Below are positions 52,826 through 61,853 of a stretch of 64,000 nucleotides of DNA, one piece after another. This DNA comes from an uncultured Anaerolineae bacterium (GTDB lineage: Bacteria; Chloroflexota; Anaerolineae; Aggregatilineales; Phototrophicaceae): assembly GCA_938022205.1 (NCBI GenBank), contig CALIEB010000026.1:124001-188000 (forward strand). The letters run 5' to 3'. The notes below the pieces were generated by a model. That model was not told where the DNA came from, made no database searches, and worked only from the letters and a program-made list of their open reading frames with translations. The stretch's first letter is position 1. Every line of letters starts with the position of its first letter. The position numbers were made by a program, and so were the translations under genes.

Positions 52826-53902
52826 TCATTGGGTGCGCTGATTGCGAAGGTAAGCAGCGGTTGCCCCAACAAATACACCGAGTTGAAGCACCACTAGCAC
52901 GACAAGCCACCAAGGCGGTGTCTGTGTTGGCGGTGTATGTTCTGATGCTTGCGTCTCAAGGGCTTTGGGCGTGGGCGTAAGCGTTGGCGCAAGCGTGCGC
53001 ACCATCACGATAGATGTGGGTGGCGCGATAAAGGTAACAGGCGGCAGCATGTCAGCCGCAGTGACGCTAGGCTCAGGTGTGCTGGTCTTTGTGGGTAGAG
53101 GCGTATTCGTAGGCGTTTGTGTTGCCGTTGCGGTGGGTTCAGGACTGGGGGTATACGTGCCATTTTTAGGGGGAACAAGAAAAACGCTGCCTACTTTAAG
53201 CTGGCGGATGTCTGCCTCGCTCATTCCATTGATGGAAAGCATATAGGGAATATCCGCCCATGTGTAGCCATAAATAAGCGCGATCTCGCCCAAAGTATCA
53301 CCTGCTTGGACTTCATGCATGATGTTACCTACAGCATCAATGCCAACAACAAAGGACGGTTGTGGGCGGGCGGATGACGTTGATGCGCTGCCGCTGCTAC
53401 TACTTGAACCTGTACCGCCTGTTGGGCTGCTTGTGCCGCTGTTGCCAAAGACTAACACAAAGGCTTGTCCGCCCTCGCCGCTCGCAACGCCAATGCCTAT
53501 TTCGTCATAATGGGAATTCGTAAGCCCAGCATAGTGAACTGGTGAATTAACCCAAAAAGTCCATGCGTCTGAAACGCGAGCGTTAGCTCCCATGTAGATG
53601 TTTTCGCTGACCCAGTTTGACGTATAGCCAGCAGCGCGAGCGCGGTCACGTGGGCTGCTGCCATTATCTTGCGTGTGGCTTACTTGGGCGGTATCTGCCA
53701 TCCAGCGCGCGTGTGCTTGTGCAGCGGCGGTAAGCGCGCTGTTTAACGTGTAGTGTGGCAACCCGAGCGAAGCGCGCAAGCTGTTGATGCGACCGAGCAG
53801 GTCGCTGGCGACATCTTGTGCGTTGGATGGCTGCCAAAACACGAACAAGATAAGAAACGCAATAAACGGTCGCTTGACTATGCTGAGTTTCATAGTCGCC
53901 AT
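52826..53902 (-). CDS. CAP (SCP-like) and LysM protein with C-terminal membrane anchor
   Basis: 358 residues. Signal peptide at about 1-30, CAP domain at about 32-160 (LLGRINSLRASLGLP, AHARWMADTAQVSHT, VSENIYMG, VNSPVHYAGL), a Ser/Gly linker, a LysM at about 195-240 (HEVQAGDTLGEIALIYG), then a Thr/Pro-rich stretch and a final membrane helix (about 330-350). LysM binds peptidoglycan sugars; CAP domains in bacteria have varied and often unknown roles. The C-terminal helix would tether it. Start set at the ATG at 53902 (53893 is also possible). It converges on the kinase gene, whose stop lies one base away. Confidence 0.85.
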   Translation of the reverse strand: MATMKLSIVKRPFIAFLILFVFWQPSNAQDVASDLLGRINSLRASLGLPHYTLNSALTAAAQAHARWMADTAQVSHTQDNGSSPRDRARAAGYTSNWVSENIYMGANARVSDAWTFWVNSPVHYAGLTNSHYDEIGIGVASGEGGQAFVLVFGNSGTSSPTGGTGSSSSSGSASTSSARPQPSFVVGIDAVGNIMHEVQAGDTLGEIALIYGYTWADIPYMLSINGMSEADIRQLKVGSVFLVPPKNGTYTPSPEPTATATQTPTNTPLPTKTSTPEPSVTAADMLPPVTFIAPPTSIVMVRTLAPTLTPTPKALETQASEHTPPTQTPPWWLVVLVVLQLGVFVGATAAYLRNQRTQ

Positions 53903-53944
53903 GATACCCAATGAATTATCGCAATGCTTGACGAGTTGCCTACG

Positions 53945-53968
53945 AAAAAGGGGCGTGTCATACGCCCC
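53945..53968 (-). terminator. intrinsic terminator of plsY
   Basis: On the minus strand GGGGCGT and ACGCCCC pair across a five-base loop, followed by TTTTT. It lies 11 bases after the plsY stop. Confidence 0.85.
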
Positions 53969-53978
53969 ATTCTACCTT

Positions 53979-54644
53979 TTAGCTCGTCGCGCGCTCACCA
54001 AGACGGCGTTCTGTGCCAAGTAAAAGGCTGCGAATGTTTTCGCGAAACCGCCAATAAATCATGCCGCTGATGGACACGATGTAAGCAAGAAGATGTGTGT
54101 TAAAATAGCCTTGCGCAACCAGCACAGTGAGCCAGATGAACGCTAGCGTGAATGCCGCAAGCACACCTAGCGAGGCGTAGCGCGTGATAACAACAAGAAC
54201 AACGCCAAGCGTCACCATGACAAGGATGATTTGTGGCGGTGCAATCACGAGCATCGTGCCGAAAGCTGTTGCACCGCCTTTGCCACCGCGAATAGTAAGT
54301 CGCCCTTTATTGGTGACAGTGTTGATGAGCGACGCAAACAGCGACCAATTATGTCCAACAACGACGACAATCGCACTCAGCGTAAACGCTAGCCATGAGT
54401 TGCTTGGCAACATGAACAGCGCAATAACCACCGCGACGATGCCTTTAAGCGCATCTAGGACAACAGTAAGGATGCCCCAATGCAACCCAAGCGCACGTGC
54501 CATGTTCGTGCCGCCCATATTGCCGCTGCCCACTTCGAAGATGTTAATGTTACGCAACTTGCCGATAAGATAAGCTACTGGGATAGAACCGATGAGATAG
54601 CTCAATAAGATGATGGTAATGACCGCACCCCAATCGGTGTTCAT
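53979..54644 (-). CDS. plsY: glycerol-3-phosphate acyltransferase PlsY
   Basis: Transfers an acyl group from acyl-phosphate to glycerol 3-phosphate, the first step of phospholipid synthesis. It has 221 residues, five membrane helices and the three conserved blocks: GSIPVAYLIGKL with VGSGNMGGTNMARALG, then GHNWSLFA, and the later GGKGGATAFG. The size is normal (190-220). AAGGAG lies nine bases before the ATG. The only other lipid-acyl genes in the window are the ACP-FAAL pair, 36 kb away. Confidence 0.95.
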   Translation of the reverse strand: MNTDWGAVITIILLSYLIGSIPVAYLIGKLRNINIFEVGSGNMGGTNMARALGLHWGILTVVLDALKGIVAVVIALFMLPSNSWLAFTLSAIVVVVGHNWSLFASLINTVTNKGRLTIRGGKGGATAFGTMLVIAPPQIILVMVTLGVVLVVITRYASLGVLAAFTLAFIWLTVLVAQGYFNTHLLAYIVSISGMIYWRFRENIRSLLLGTERRLGERATS

Positions 54645-54724
54645 GTGTGTTTTCTCCTTGTGGTGAAAATTTATTGACTATAGTAACACGCTCTCGTGTC
54701 GCAAGTTGCTTGAGGAAAATGCGT

Positions 54725-55399
54725 TTAGTCTTGTGTTTTGCTTAATTTTTGCAAGTACAAAGGCATGTTTGTGCTAAAAAGCATTTGTTCGAGTGCTAAC
54801 AGGTCTTCTCCCCAAGTCACCTTGATTTGTTGTGGATGGGATGCGTGTTCGACAACTGCGCTGTGAATGAATTTCCCAAACGTGAAGAAAGCATCGTGAT
54901 GTTGTGTAGCTTCTGTTTCTTGTGACAGCGTGTCCTGACAAGGTATCAGATGGCGCAAATAACCAATCGCGCTGTCTGTTGTGACGACAATCACGCTGTC
55001 AAATTCGCTCAAATAAGCAGGGGCGCGTAGGGTAATGCGGTCTGGTTGTGTTGGCGCAGGATTGGGGTACGCAGTCATCACAAGGTCATCTAGCGGTGCA
55101 ATGCGCATTTCGGCATCAAGAGCCGCTTGGATACCAGAACGCGCAAAAATGCTTGCGGCTGCGCTTGGAGGGCAAATCTTGTCCACGATGAGAATACGAC
55201 CGAGCGGTGTTACACGCCGTATACCACGCAGCACCGCGCTTAACGTTCCCCAGTTAATTGCAGGCGAAGCCCCTAACGCATAGCCCAAATTCGCAAAAAG
55301 CAGCACACGTGCAGCCTTATAAGCACTTAGCGGCGGCGTATAGACAAACGTTTCAAGCAAAGCCTGCTTAATGACTGCGAGATTTTTAGGTAAAGCCAT
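54725..55399 (-). CDS. protein of unknown function, DUF362-like at most
   Basis: 224-residue soluble protein, with no signal peptide or membrane helix. The order of alpha/beta segments (VLLFANLGYALG, RILIVDKICPPSAAASIFARSGI, YLSEFDSVIVVTTDSAIGYLRHLIPC) recalls DUF362-type proteins, but the match is by pattern only. There are two Cys, no metal cluster motif and no recognised catalytic site. It lies 18 bases after the recombinase gene on the same strand, with an 80-base gap to plsY. I do not assign a function. Confidence 0.55.
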   Translation of the reverse strand: MALPKNLAVIKQALLETFVYTPPLSAYKAARVLLFANLGYALGASPAINWGTLSAVLRGIRRVTPLGRILIVDKICPPSAAASIFARSGIQAALDAEMRIAPLDDLVMTAYPNPAPTQPDRITLRAPAYLSEFDSVIVVTTDSAIGYLRHLIPCQDTLSQETEATQHHDAFFTFGKFIHSAVVEHASHPQQIKVTWGEDLLALEQMLFSTNMPLYLQKLSKTQD

Positions 55400-55417
55400 T
55401 GTGAAAACCTTTGCTCA

Positions 55418-56401
55418 TTACTCTGGCAAGATAAGTTTTTCCGCCGCTTTTTTCTTCGTTGTCTCAGGGCGGCGGTCGTAGCGGCGCGTAGTGTCAACAG
55501 AGCTGTGTCCCGCGATATTGGCGACGGTCGCAATGTCTACGCCCAAGTCCAGCATGTCACCAACAAAGGTTCGTCGCAAGTCATGCGGGGACAAGCGTTT
55601 GACTCCCGCTTGTTTTGCGCGCTTCGCCAGCATATCGTAAATGCTCTGGCTGACCATGCCGCGCTTGCGCAGCTTACCATTTTTGAGGATAGGCACGAAC
55701 AGCATGCCCGTATCTGCGTCGTAGAGTTTGCGCCACTGCAACAAAGCGCGCAGTGCTGCCCCTGTAACGTAGACAATGCGTTGCTTGCGACCTTTGCCCT
55801 TGCGCACTTTCAGCGTCCCTTCTTGTGGGTCAAAATCTTCGCAGCGCAAACTGACGAGCTCGGAGCGGCGCAACCCACAGCTGTATAGAAGCGCGATAAT
55901 GGCGTAGTCGCGCACGCCTGCGGGGGTGTCGTCGGCTTTACACGCTTGCAAAAGCTGGCGCACTTCTTGCTGGGCGAGACTGCGTCCAGAAGGCAAAAAA
56001 CGTGCTTTGACGTTTTGAATGTCAACGGCACGTTGATACTCTTCTGCTGTGGTGTAGCCCAGTCGCCATGCCTCTTTAAGCACGCCGCGCAACGCGGAAA
56101 GCATCCGATTAGCACTAGAAGGGCTGTAGCGATTGGCAATACGCGCACGAATGGCAGCAGTGTGTTGATAGCGCAAACGCGCCCAATTAAAGTGCAACAT
56201 CTCGAGGTCGCTGACAGCCTCTACAGACTTGTCGTACATCATGGCGATGATGGTGCGCAAGGCATTGCGCATGGTGTAGCGTGACAGCTCAGAAGTTAAG
56301 CTGTTGAGATAGATCGCCGCCGGGTTCATGTCCGGGGCAAGCATTTCGGGCGCAGCAAGTGCCTCGCTCTGTATATCTAGGGGAACAATCTTGCGTGTCA
56401 T
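55418..56401 (-). CDS. tyrosine recombinase (XerC/XerD-like integrase)
   Basis: 327 residues with an N-terminal SAM-like core-binding domain (about 28-120) and a catalytic domain (about 140-315). The catalytic residues are all there: Arg178 (GLRRSEL), Lys near 204 (KGKGRKQRIV), His273 and Arg276 (HDLRRTF), His299 (GHSSVDTT) and Tyr308 (RRYDRR). It should cut and join DNA at a specific site, through a 3'-phosphotyrosine. No dif-like site, second recombinase or phage or integron gene is visible. It could be a chromosome-dimer resolvase or a leftover of an insertion. Confidence 0.9.
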   Translation of the reverse strand: MTRKIVPLDIQSEALAAPEMLAPDMNPAAIYLNSLTSELSRYTMRNALRTIIAMMYDKSVEAVSDLEMLHFNWARLRYQHTAAIRARIANRYSPSSANRMLSALRGVLKEAWRLGYTTAEEYQRAVDIQNVKARFLPSGRSLAQQEVRQLLQACKADDTPAGVRDYAIIALLYSCGLRRSELVSLRCEDFDPQEGTLKVRKGKGRKQRIVYVTGAALRALLQWRKLYDADTGMLFVPILKNGKLRKRGMVSQSIYDMLAKRAKQAGVKRLSPHDLRRTFVGDMLDLGVDIATVANIAGHSSVDTTRRYDRRPETTKKKAAEKLILPE

Positions 56402-56464
56402 AAATCGACCATCTTTGCGCTTACTTTGTCTATTTTAAGCGGCATGCTAGATTTATGCACGGGT

Positions 56465-57346
56465 TTACTTGGTCGTCACGACGCGCTTCCACAGCGTTGT
56501 AAGTGGCAGCTTGCGCACGCGCACGCGCCAGTATACAAGCAACCACAAATGCAAGCGTGCCATGAACAGCGCGAGTGTCCACAAGCGTTCGCGCCAAGTC
56601 TTGGGATAACGGAGCGCGAACAAGGCACCATCGCGTATTTCTAACCACGCTGAGCGCATTTTTACCGGTGATTGTGTGACATAGGACTGGGTGTAACCAC
56701 CCGCCGAGCGCACTTTTTGCCTTAGCCAGTCGCGATACGTCGCGGGATATTTAACAAAGACATGAGCTTGCGGCGCGTAGGCAATGCGTTTGCCTTGTTC
56801 GGCGATACGATGAGAAATCACCGCATCTTCCGCAAGCGCATCTTCAGGAATGTGCGGCACAAGGCTCTTGCGATAGGCAAACAGATAGCCGCTACAGAGT
56901 AAAAACTGTGACTCAGCAGCACGGCGTTCACGGGCAGCATGCGCGGCATCGGTGAGCAAGTGCGACCAGTAACCCAGCATAGTATCGCGCGGGCTGGTGC
57001 TAATAGGGCGTGCGGTTACTGCGCCAACTTGCTCGTCTGCTAGAGCCGCTTTGAGTGCGTTGACAGCATGCTCAGCGATATACACGTCCCCATCGGTCAA
57101 CACTAAGATTTCATGACGGGCTGCTTGCTTGCCAATGTTAAGGGCGGCGGGCTTGCCGCGTTGGTAATCGGCGACATAGCGTACACGCGCGTCTTGTGCT
57201 TGGTAAGCGAGAGCAATGTCCCGTGTCGCGTCGTCGGGCGCAATCACCAAAAGCTCGTCTTCAGAACCCAACTGGGATAGGCAAGCGTCTATTGCTTGGC
57301 GTATCGTGCGAAGTTCTTGAAAAGACGTGAGTAAGACGCTAAGCAT
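56465..57346 (-). CDS. glycosyltransferase family 2
   Basis: 293 residues with GT-A fold: LLTSFQELRTIRQAIDACL at residues 4-22, the metal-binding DGDVYI, and EDAVISHRI as the acceptor-side acidic motif. The C-terminal part (about 240-285) has one or two membrane helices. I used the ATG at 57346, which overlaps the end of the upstream GT4 gene by eight bases; the frame is open 95 codons further. The two are cotranscribed and probably build the same glycan or glycolipid. Substrates are unknown. Confidence 0.85.
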   Translation of the reverse strand: MLSVLLTSFQELRTIRQAIDACLSQLGSEDELLVIAPDDATRDIALAYQAQDARVRYVADYQRGKPAALNIGKQAARHEILVLTDGDVYIAEHAVNALKAALADEQVGAVTARPISTSPRDTMLGYWSHLLTDAAHAARERRAAESQFLLCSGYLFAYRKSLVPHIPEDALAEDAVISHRIAEQGKRIAYAPQAHVFVKYPATYRDWLRQKVRSAGGYTQSYVTQSPVKMRSAWLEIRDGALFALRYPKTWRERLWTLALFMARLHLWLLVYWRVRVRKLPLTTLWKRVVTTK

Positions 57347-58475
57347 GGTGCATCGTCTCAGTGAATACTTGGGCTGTTCGTGAGGCAACATGTTGCCAAG
57401 AAAAATAGTCCGCAAGCTCGACACAGGCGTTTTGGTAGCGCGTGCGCAACTCAGGATGCTGGTAAAGGTAGCGTAGCTCATCGGCAAGAGCTTGGCTGTC
57501 GGCTGGGGGTACAAGCGAAAGCTGGCGACGATGCTGCAACGTTGGTTCGTCAGGTGGCAAGCTAGTGCTGACGACAGCGCAATGGTTTTGCAAAGCAGCG
57601 ACAAGGCTCGTACGCCGATAACTTGCGCCATCTAAAAAGGGTAGAGCAATGACATCACAGGCTTGCAAGGTCTTGCTGATAGTCTCGTTGTTCTGATAGT
57701 CTGTCCAATGCACGCTGTCGCTGAGGTTAAGCTCTTGCACAAGGGCATCTAACGTCTCAACATAGGCTTTGTTCGTTGGTCCGCTGTCACGCCCGCCCAA
57801 CATCGCTAGCTTGACAGGGATGCCTTCGATTTGCAGCTTATGTACCGCCTTAAGCAGGTACTCTACGCCGCGATTAGGATAAAGAAAGCCAAAATGACCC
57901 ACGAGAAACTCATGCGGTGCTGCGTTTAATGTTGCTCGCGTCGCCTCGCGCTGGGCTATATCTTGTGGCACACGCAGAATGTCGCTCGCAATGGGAACAG
58001 TGTAAAGATGCGGCAAGTGCGCTAAGCGAGCGGCATCCTGATGGTTGCTCACAATCGTCGCGTTGGACTTAGCGGCTAGATGTCGCACAACCCAATCTCT
58101 TATCTTACCCGCCTTAGGGAAAAGGTAAGGTGGCAGAAGGTCATGAAACGTTGTAACGAGCGGACAAACTTTTAACAGATAGGGCAAAAAATGGACGCTA
58201 GCTGACATGCCGTAGATAGCCGTCTGGTAGTGTAGGTTGACCACATCAAGCCTGTTGTCGCTTGCCCACTTGTTGACACGCCGCCACGTTGACAAATCCC
58301 AACGCCGCACAGTGTTCTCAAGATTGACATTGGCGCGATTATCTTGGCAAGTACTGTGCGTCAGCAGGAACACCTGATGCCCCAACTGCTGCAGCTGTGG
58401 CACAAGCTGCCACAAATAAGAGGCTATCCCGCCCTTTTGGGGCGGGTACTCACCTGTGATAATGCCAATTCGCAT
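57339..58475 (-). CDS. glycosyltransferase family 4 (GT-B fold)
   Basis: 378 residues: N-terminal donor-free domain starting RIGIITGEYPPQKGGIASY and a C-terminal nucleotide-sugar domain with VGHFGFLYPNRGVEYLLKA, LAMLGGRDSG and DVIALPFLDGASYRRTSLVAAL. The last lies where GT4 enzymes have the E-x7-E motif, here without a clear first Glu. It follows the chorismate mutase-DAHP synthase gene by six bases. Confidence 0.85.
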   Translation of the reverse strand: MRIGIITGEYPPQKGGIASYLWQLVPQLQQLGHQVFLLTHSTCQDNRANVNLENTVRRWDLSTWRRVNKWASDNRLDVVNLHYQTAIYGMSASVHFLPYLLKVCPLVTTFHDLLPPYLFPKAGKIRDWVVRHLAAKSNATIVSNHQDAARLAHLPHLYTVPIASDILRVPQDIAQREATRATLNAAPHEFLVGHFGFLYPNRGVEYLLKAVHKLQIEGIPVKLAMLGGRDSGPTNKAYVETLDALVQELNLSDSVHWTDYQNNETISKTLQACDVIALPFLDGASYRRTSLVAALQNHCAVVSTSLPPDEPTLQHRRQLSLVPPADSQALADELRYLYQHPELRTRYQNACVELADYFSWQHVASRTAQVFTETMHHA

Positions 58476-58481
58476 AAAAGG

Positions 58482-59567
58482 TTAAAAAGCTCTTTCGGGA
58501 CGTGCAGTGGCGCGAACTTCTACCATGAGTTTCTTGAATTGGTCAAAGTATAGCTGCTGCTTTGCGTCACTCATGGCAACCGCAGGGTTCGGATGAACCT
58601 CGACCATCAACCCATCTGCACCGCTTGCTTTGGCAATGCGCCCAAAGGGAATCGCCAAATCACGACGACCTGCCGAGTGCGAAATGTCAACAATAACGGG
58701 AAGGTGCGTTTCCATCTTGAGCAGTGGCACCGCGCCAATATCGAGTGTGTTGCGTGTTTCTTCGTTGAACGTGCGAATGCCACGCTCCATGAGGATAATT
58801 TGCGTGTTGCCGCCCGCTGCAATGTATTCTGCAGAATAGATTAACTCTTTCAGTGTGGCAGAGAAATGACGTTTGAGGATAACCGGCTGGCGTACTTTGC
58901 CTAACGCTTTCAGGAGAAAGCTGTTTTGCATGTTGCGCGCACCAACCCAAAAGATGTCGACGTAATCAGACATCATAGGAATTTGTGAGGCATCCATAAT
59001 CTCACTAACGACCACCAAGCCATATTTATTGGCAACTTGGCGCGCAATCTTCAAGCCATTTTCGCCAAGCCCTTGAAAGTCATAGGGCGACGTACGTGGC
59101 TTAAAAGCCATACCACGCATAATCTTCACGCCTTCTTCGGCAAGCAACGCGCCAACAGCATCCATTTGTTCAAAGCTCTCGACTGCGCAAGCACCAGCGA
59201 TAACTTCGAAGCTGCCGTTGCCAATTTGTGTGCCATCGGGTAGCGTGATGACGGTTGTGTCGTTAGGGGCTTTGCGCTGAACGATAATCTTGGCGCGCGC
59301 TTCGCGCTCTTCGAGTGCCAATGAGGCTTTGAAAATTTCCTTAAAAAGGTGCTTTACTACGTCGTTGCTAAAAGGTCCTTGGTTTGCCAGCTGCAAGGCG
59401 TTGAGCATCTCGGCTTCGCGCTGCGGGTCGTATAACTGAACCCCAAGCTCTGTTTGCAACCTACCAATTTCAGAGGCAATTGCCGCACGCTTGTTCAACA
59501 ATTCCAGAATCTGGAGGTTTATCTCATCAATTTGGCGACGCAGTGTTTGTATGGTTTGTTCAGGCAT
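58482..59567 (-). CDS. aroG-pheA-type fusion: bifunctional chorismate mutase / DAHP synthase
   Basis: 361 residues. The N-terminal 90 are an AroQ-type chorismate mutase (LRRQIDEINLQILELLNKRAAIASEIG), the rest a type I-beta DAHP synthase (GACAVESFEQM, KPRTSPYDFQGLG, ILKRHFSATLKELIYSAEYI, DISHSAGRR). DAHP synthase makes the first shikimate intermediate from PEP and erythrose 4-phosphate. The mutase domain in such fusions often serves as the feedback sensor for prephenate or chorismate. Here it is between menH and a glycosyltransferase gene. As chorismate also feeds menaquinone, grouping with menE and menH makes sense. Confidence 0.92.
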   Translation of the reverse strand: MPEQTIQTLRRQIDEINLQILELLNKRAAIASEIGRLQTELGVQLYDPQREAEMLNALQLANQGPFSNDVVKHLFKEIFKASLALEEREARAKIIVQRKAPNDTTVITLPDGTQIGNGSFEVIAGACAVESFEQMDAVGALLAEEGVKIMRGMAFKPRTSPYDFQGLGENGLKIARQVANKYGLVVVSEIMDASQIPMMSDYVDIFWVGARNMQNSFLLKALGKVRQPVILKRHFSATLKELIYSAEYIAAGGNTQIILMERGIRTFNEETRNTLDIGAVPLLKMETHLPVIVDISHSAGRRDLAIPFGRIAKASGADGLMVEVHPNPAVAMSDAKQQLYFDQFKKLMVEVRATARPERAF

Positions 59568-59626
59568 TGGCTTGCATCCTTAAAGGTGTTGAGGCGAGTT
59601 TGTGATAGAGATAGTCGACACATATT

Positions 59627-60448
59627 TTAATGCCATTCTTTGAGAAATTCGAGAACGGTGTTGCTAAAAGCCTCTGGGTTTTCTAAGTGTGCCGCGTGTC
59701 CAACATTGGGCAGTACCACGTGTTGCGCATGGGGCATGTGCTGACACATGGACTCAGCAATCGCCACAAATTTTGCATCTTGTGCGCCGCTTAGCAAAAG
59801 CACTGGCAGCCTTAGCTGGTGTAAGCGGTTGCGGTGTGAGGTTTGCACGCCGGTGCCATGACCTCGCAAGCTGTTGGCTAAGCCTATTGGATTGTTTTGC
59901 AGCCTCTGGTCGCGCTGTTGCTGGCGAATGTTATCGGGAAGTTTGCTTTGTGTGTGCCAAAGAGGAAGAGCTTCCCACTCGGCAACGAACGCCGCAATGC
60001 CTCGCGCGATAATGCGTTCGGCGAGTGCATCATCGCTTTGGCGGCGTGCTTCGCGCTCTTGGTCATCGGCAATGCCATCACTTGCGCTCTCGAGGATGAG
60101 CGTTTTCAGCAGGTTCGTATGGGCAAGGGCAAAATCTAATGCAATGCGCCCGCCCATAGAATAGCCTAGCAAATGAAAAGGACGCGCGCCAAAAATCGCT
60201 TGTGCAAGCTGACATAGGTCATCACGCAACTGTGCAAAGGTATAGCGACTTGGGTCAGACGGCACAGAAGTATTGCCATGCCCGAGCAAGTCAGGTGCGC
60301 ACACGTAGTAACGCGAAGCAAACCTTTGGGCAATGTCTTGCCATGTAAGACCGCTGCCAGTAAACCCGTGTAGAAGCAAAATAGGCGGATTTTGTGAGTT
60401 CCCCCAAAGGTGCAAGTGGTACGTTACGCCATTATGCTTGAAGTCCAT
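59627..60448 (-). CDS. menH: alpha/beta hydrolase, MenH-like (SHCHC synthase)
   Basis: 273 residues with the alpha/beta-hydrolase core: oxyanion motif LLHGFTGSG at 25-33, Ser97 in LLGYSMGG, Asp in LLLSGAQDAKF, and His in NVGHAAHLE. MenH removes pyruvate to form 2-succinyl-6-hydroxy-2,4-cyclohexadiene carboxylate in menaquinone synthesis. It overlaps menE by 17 bases on the same strand, which supports MenH over a general hydrolase. Start taken at the ATG at 60448. Confidence 0.82.
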   Translation of the reverse strand: MDFKHNGVTYHLHLWGNSQNPPILLLHGFTGSGLTWQDIAQRFASRYYVCAPDLLGHGNTSVPSDPSRYTFAQLRDDLCQLAQAIFGARPFHLLGYSMGGRIALDFALAHTNLLKTLILESASDGIADDQEREARRQSDDALAERIIARGIAAFVAEWEALPLWHTQSKLPDNIRQQQRDQRLQNNPIGLANSLRGHGTGVQTSHRNRLHQLRLPVLLLSGAQDAKFVAIAESMCQHMPHAQHVVLPNVGHAAHLENPEAFSNTVLEFLKEWH

Positions 60449-61853
60449 CGACAAGCATCGCTTTCACTTGTTGTCGTGCCACTTTGCCCGATTCTGTAAG
60501 CGGTAATGCCTCTACCAACATAAGGTCACGAGGCAATTTATAGCGCGCAAGTTTTTCGGCGCAAAACGCAAGCAGCGCGTCTTTCGTGAGATGGGGAGAA
60601 GACGCTGCAACCATGCCCACAGGACGTTGCCCCCATTCTTCATCGGGAATACCAACAACACAAGCGTCGCGCACAAGCGGATGTGTCTTAAGCACTGCTT
60701 CTATTTCGGCTGGGTAGATATTTTCGCCGCCGCTGATGATGAGGTCACTTCGTCGCTGTAACACCCACAAATCGTTATCTTGGTCAAGATAGCCTATGTC
60801 GCCTGTGTAAAGCCAGCCGTCGCGTAAGACGCGGTGGGTTGCTTCGGCATGATAGAGATAACCCACCATTATTGACGGGCTTTTAACGATGATTTCGCCT
60901 TCACGTCCATAGGGCAGCTGCTCGCCATTCTCATCAACAATTGCAATCTGATAGAACGGCAAGGCGTGTCCTGCTGTGCCACCTTTGCGCGTGACGGTGT
61001 CAGGTAAGGCGGTAGCAACTTGTGAGCAAGCCTCTGTAAGCCCATAAGTCGTGGCGATAGGCAGATGCATATCACGCGCCTGTTGGATAAGTGCCGCGTC
61101 GGGAGCTGCGCCGCCCAGCAAAATAAGACGCAGCGAGGCAAAAATTTCAGGATTGGGTTGCAGCGCGAGCATGCGGTACAGCATCGTGGGAACAAGTGAC
61201 ACCAGTGTCGTGGCATTTTCGGCGAGATACGTGTTCACTTGTTGCGCGTCGAAACGTGGCAGCAGTTGCACGGCAGAGCCGTAAAGACAGCAACGGAAGA
61301 GAATGCTCAAACCGCCCACGTGGTAAAGCGGCAGCACACACAGCCAGCGGTCGCTCGGCAGTGCGCCGAGATGGTAGGCAGAAGCTAAAGCACTCGCAAA
61401 AAAGTTCTCTTTGGTAAGCAGCACAGGCTTGGCAACACCGCTTGTGCCGCTTGTGAAAAGGATGACAAAGGGATGCAAGGCTGTATCAATACGCTCTTGC
61501 GAAGATGACACACGAGCAAGGTCGCTACCTTCTGCGACCCACTGACAATGGACGGCTTGAAGTTGGGCTTCTTGCTCATGGGCAGTCAAGCGCGTGTTAA
61601 GCAGCAAAAGCACTGCTTCAAGTCGCAAAACCGACCAAATAGCCAAAAAAGACTGCAGAGTAGCTTGAGGTTTGATGGCGACAATGTCACCTTGCCTTAC
61701 GCCAGATGCCTGCCACTTTGCAACCAATTGTTCTGTTTGTTGGTAAATTTGTGCGTATGTCCATCTGCCTTCTGGCGTGACGAGCGCGAGTGCGTGCGGC
61801 GTTGTTTGCGCGCGAACCGCTAGCCAATCTGATAACAGCGTATTTACCAACAC
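60432..61853 (-). CDS. menE: o-succinylbenzoate-CoA ligase
   Basis: 473-residue adenylate-forming ligase that activates o-succinylbenzoate with CoA. It has P-loop LFTSGTSGVAKP, LYHVGGLSILFRC, YGLTEACSQ, YTGDIGYLDQDN, IISGGENIYPAEIE and a C-terminal LTESGKVARQQV with the catalytic Lys. The length and the LYHVGGL segment suit MenE. The GTG start follows the stop of the STAS-like gene directly, with GGAG about ten bases before it. MenF, MenD and MenC genes are not in the window. Confidence 0.87.
   Translation of the reverse strand: MLVNTLLSDWLAVRAQTTPHALALVTPEGRWTYAQIYQQTEQLVAKWQASGVRQGDIVAIKPQATLQSFLAIWSVLRLEAVLLLLNTRLTAHEQEAQLQAVHCQWVAEGSDLARVSSSQERIDTALHPFVILFTSGTSGVAKPVLLTKENFFASALASAYHLGALPSDRWLCVLPLYHVGGLSILFRCCLYGSAVQLLPRFDAQQVNTYLAENATTLVSLVPTMLYRMLALQPNPEIFASLRLILLGGAAPDAALIQQARDMHLPIATTYGLTEACSQVATALPDTVTRKGGTAGHALPFYQIAIVDENGEQLPYGREGEIIVKSPSIMVGYLYHAEATHRVLRDGWLYTGDIGYLDQDNDLWVLQRRSDLIISGGENIYPAEIEAVLKTHPLVRDACVVGIPDEEWGQRPVGMVAASSPHLTKDALLAFCAEKLARYKLPRDLMLVEALPLTESGKVARQQVKAMLVDGLQA

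Noticed and set aside
53000-53150. Possible tandem repeat in the CAP-LysM gene
   Set aside because: The pattern comes from a Thr/Pro-rich spacer in the protein, without a fixed repeat unit.
57347-57631. N-terminal extension of the family 2 glycosyltransferase
   Set aside because: It overlaps the family 4 gene in another frame and does not resemble a glycosyltransferase start; the ATG at 57346 begins the GT-A fold directly.
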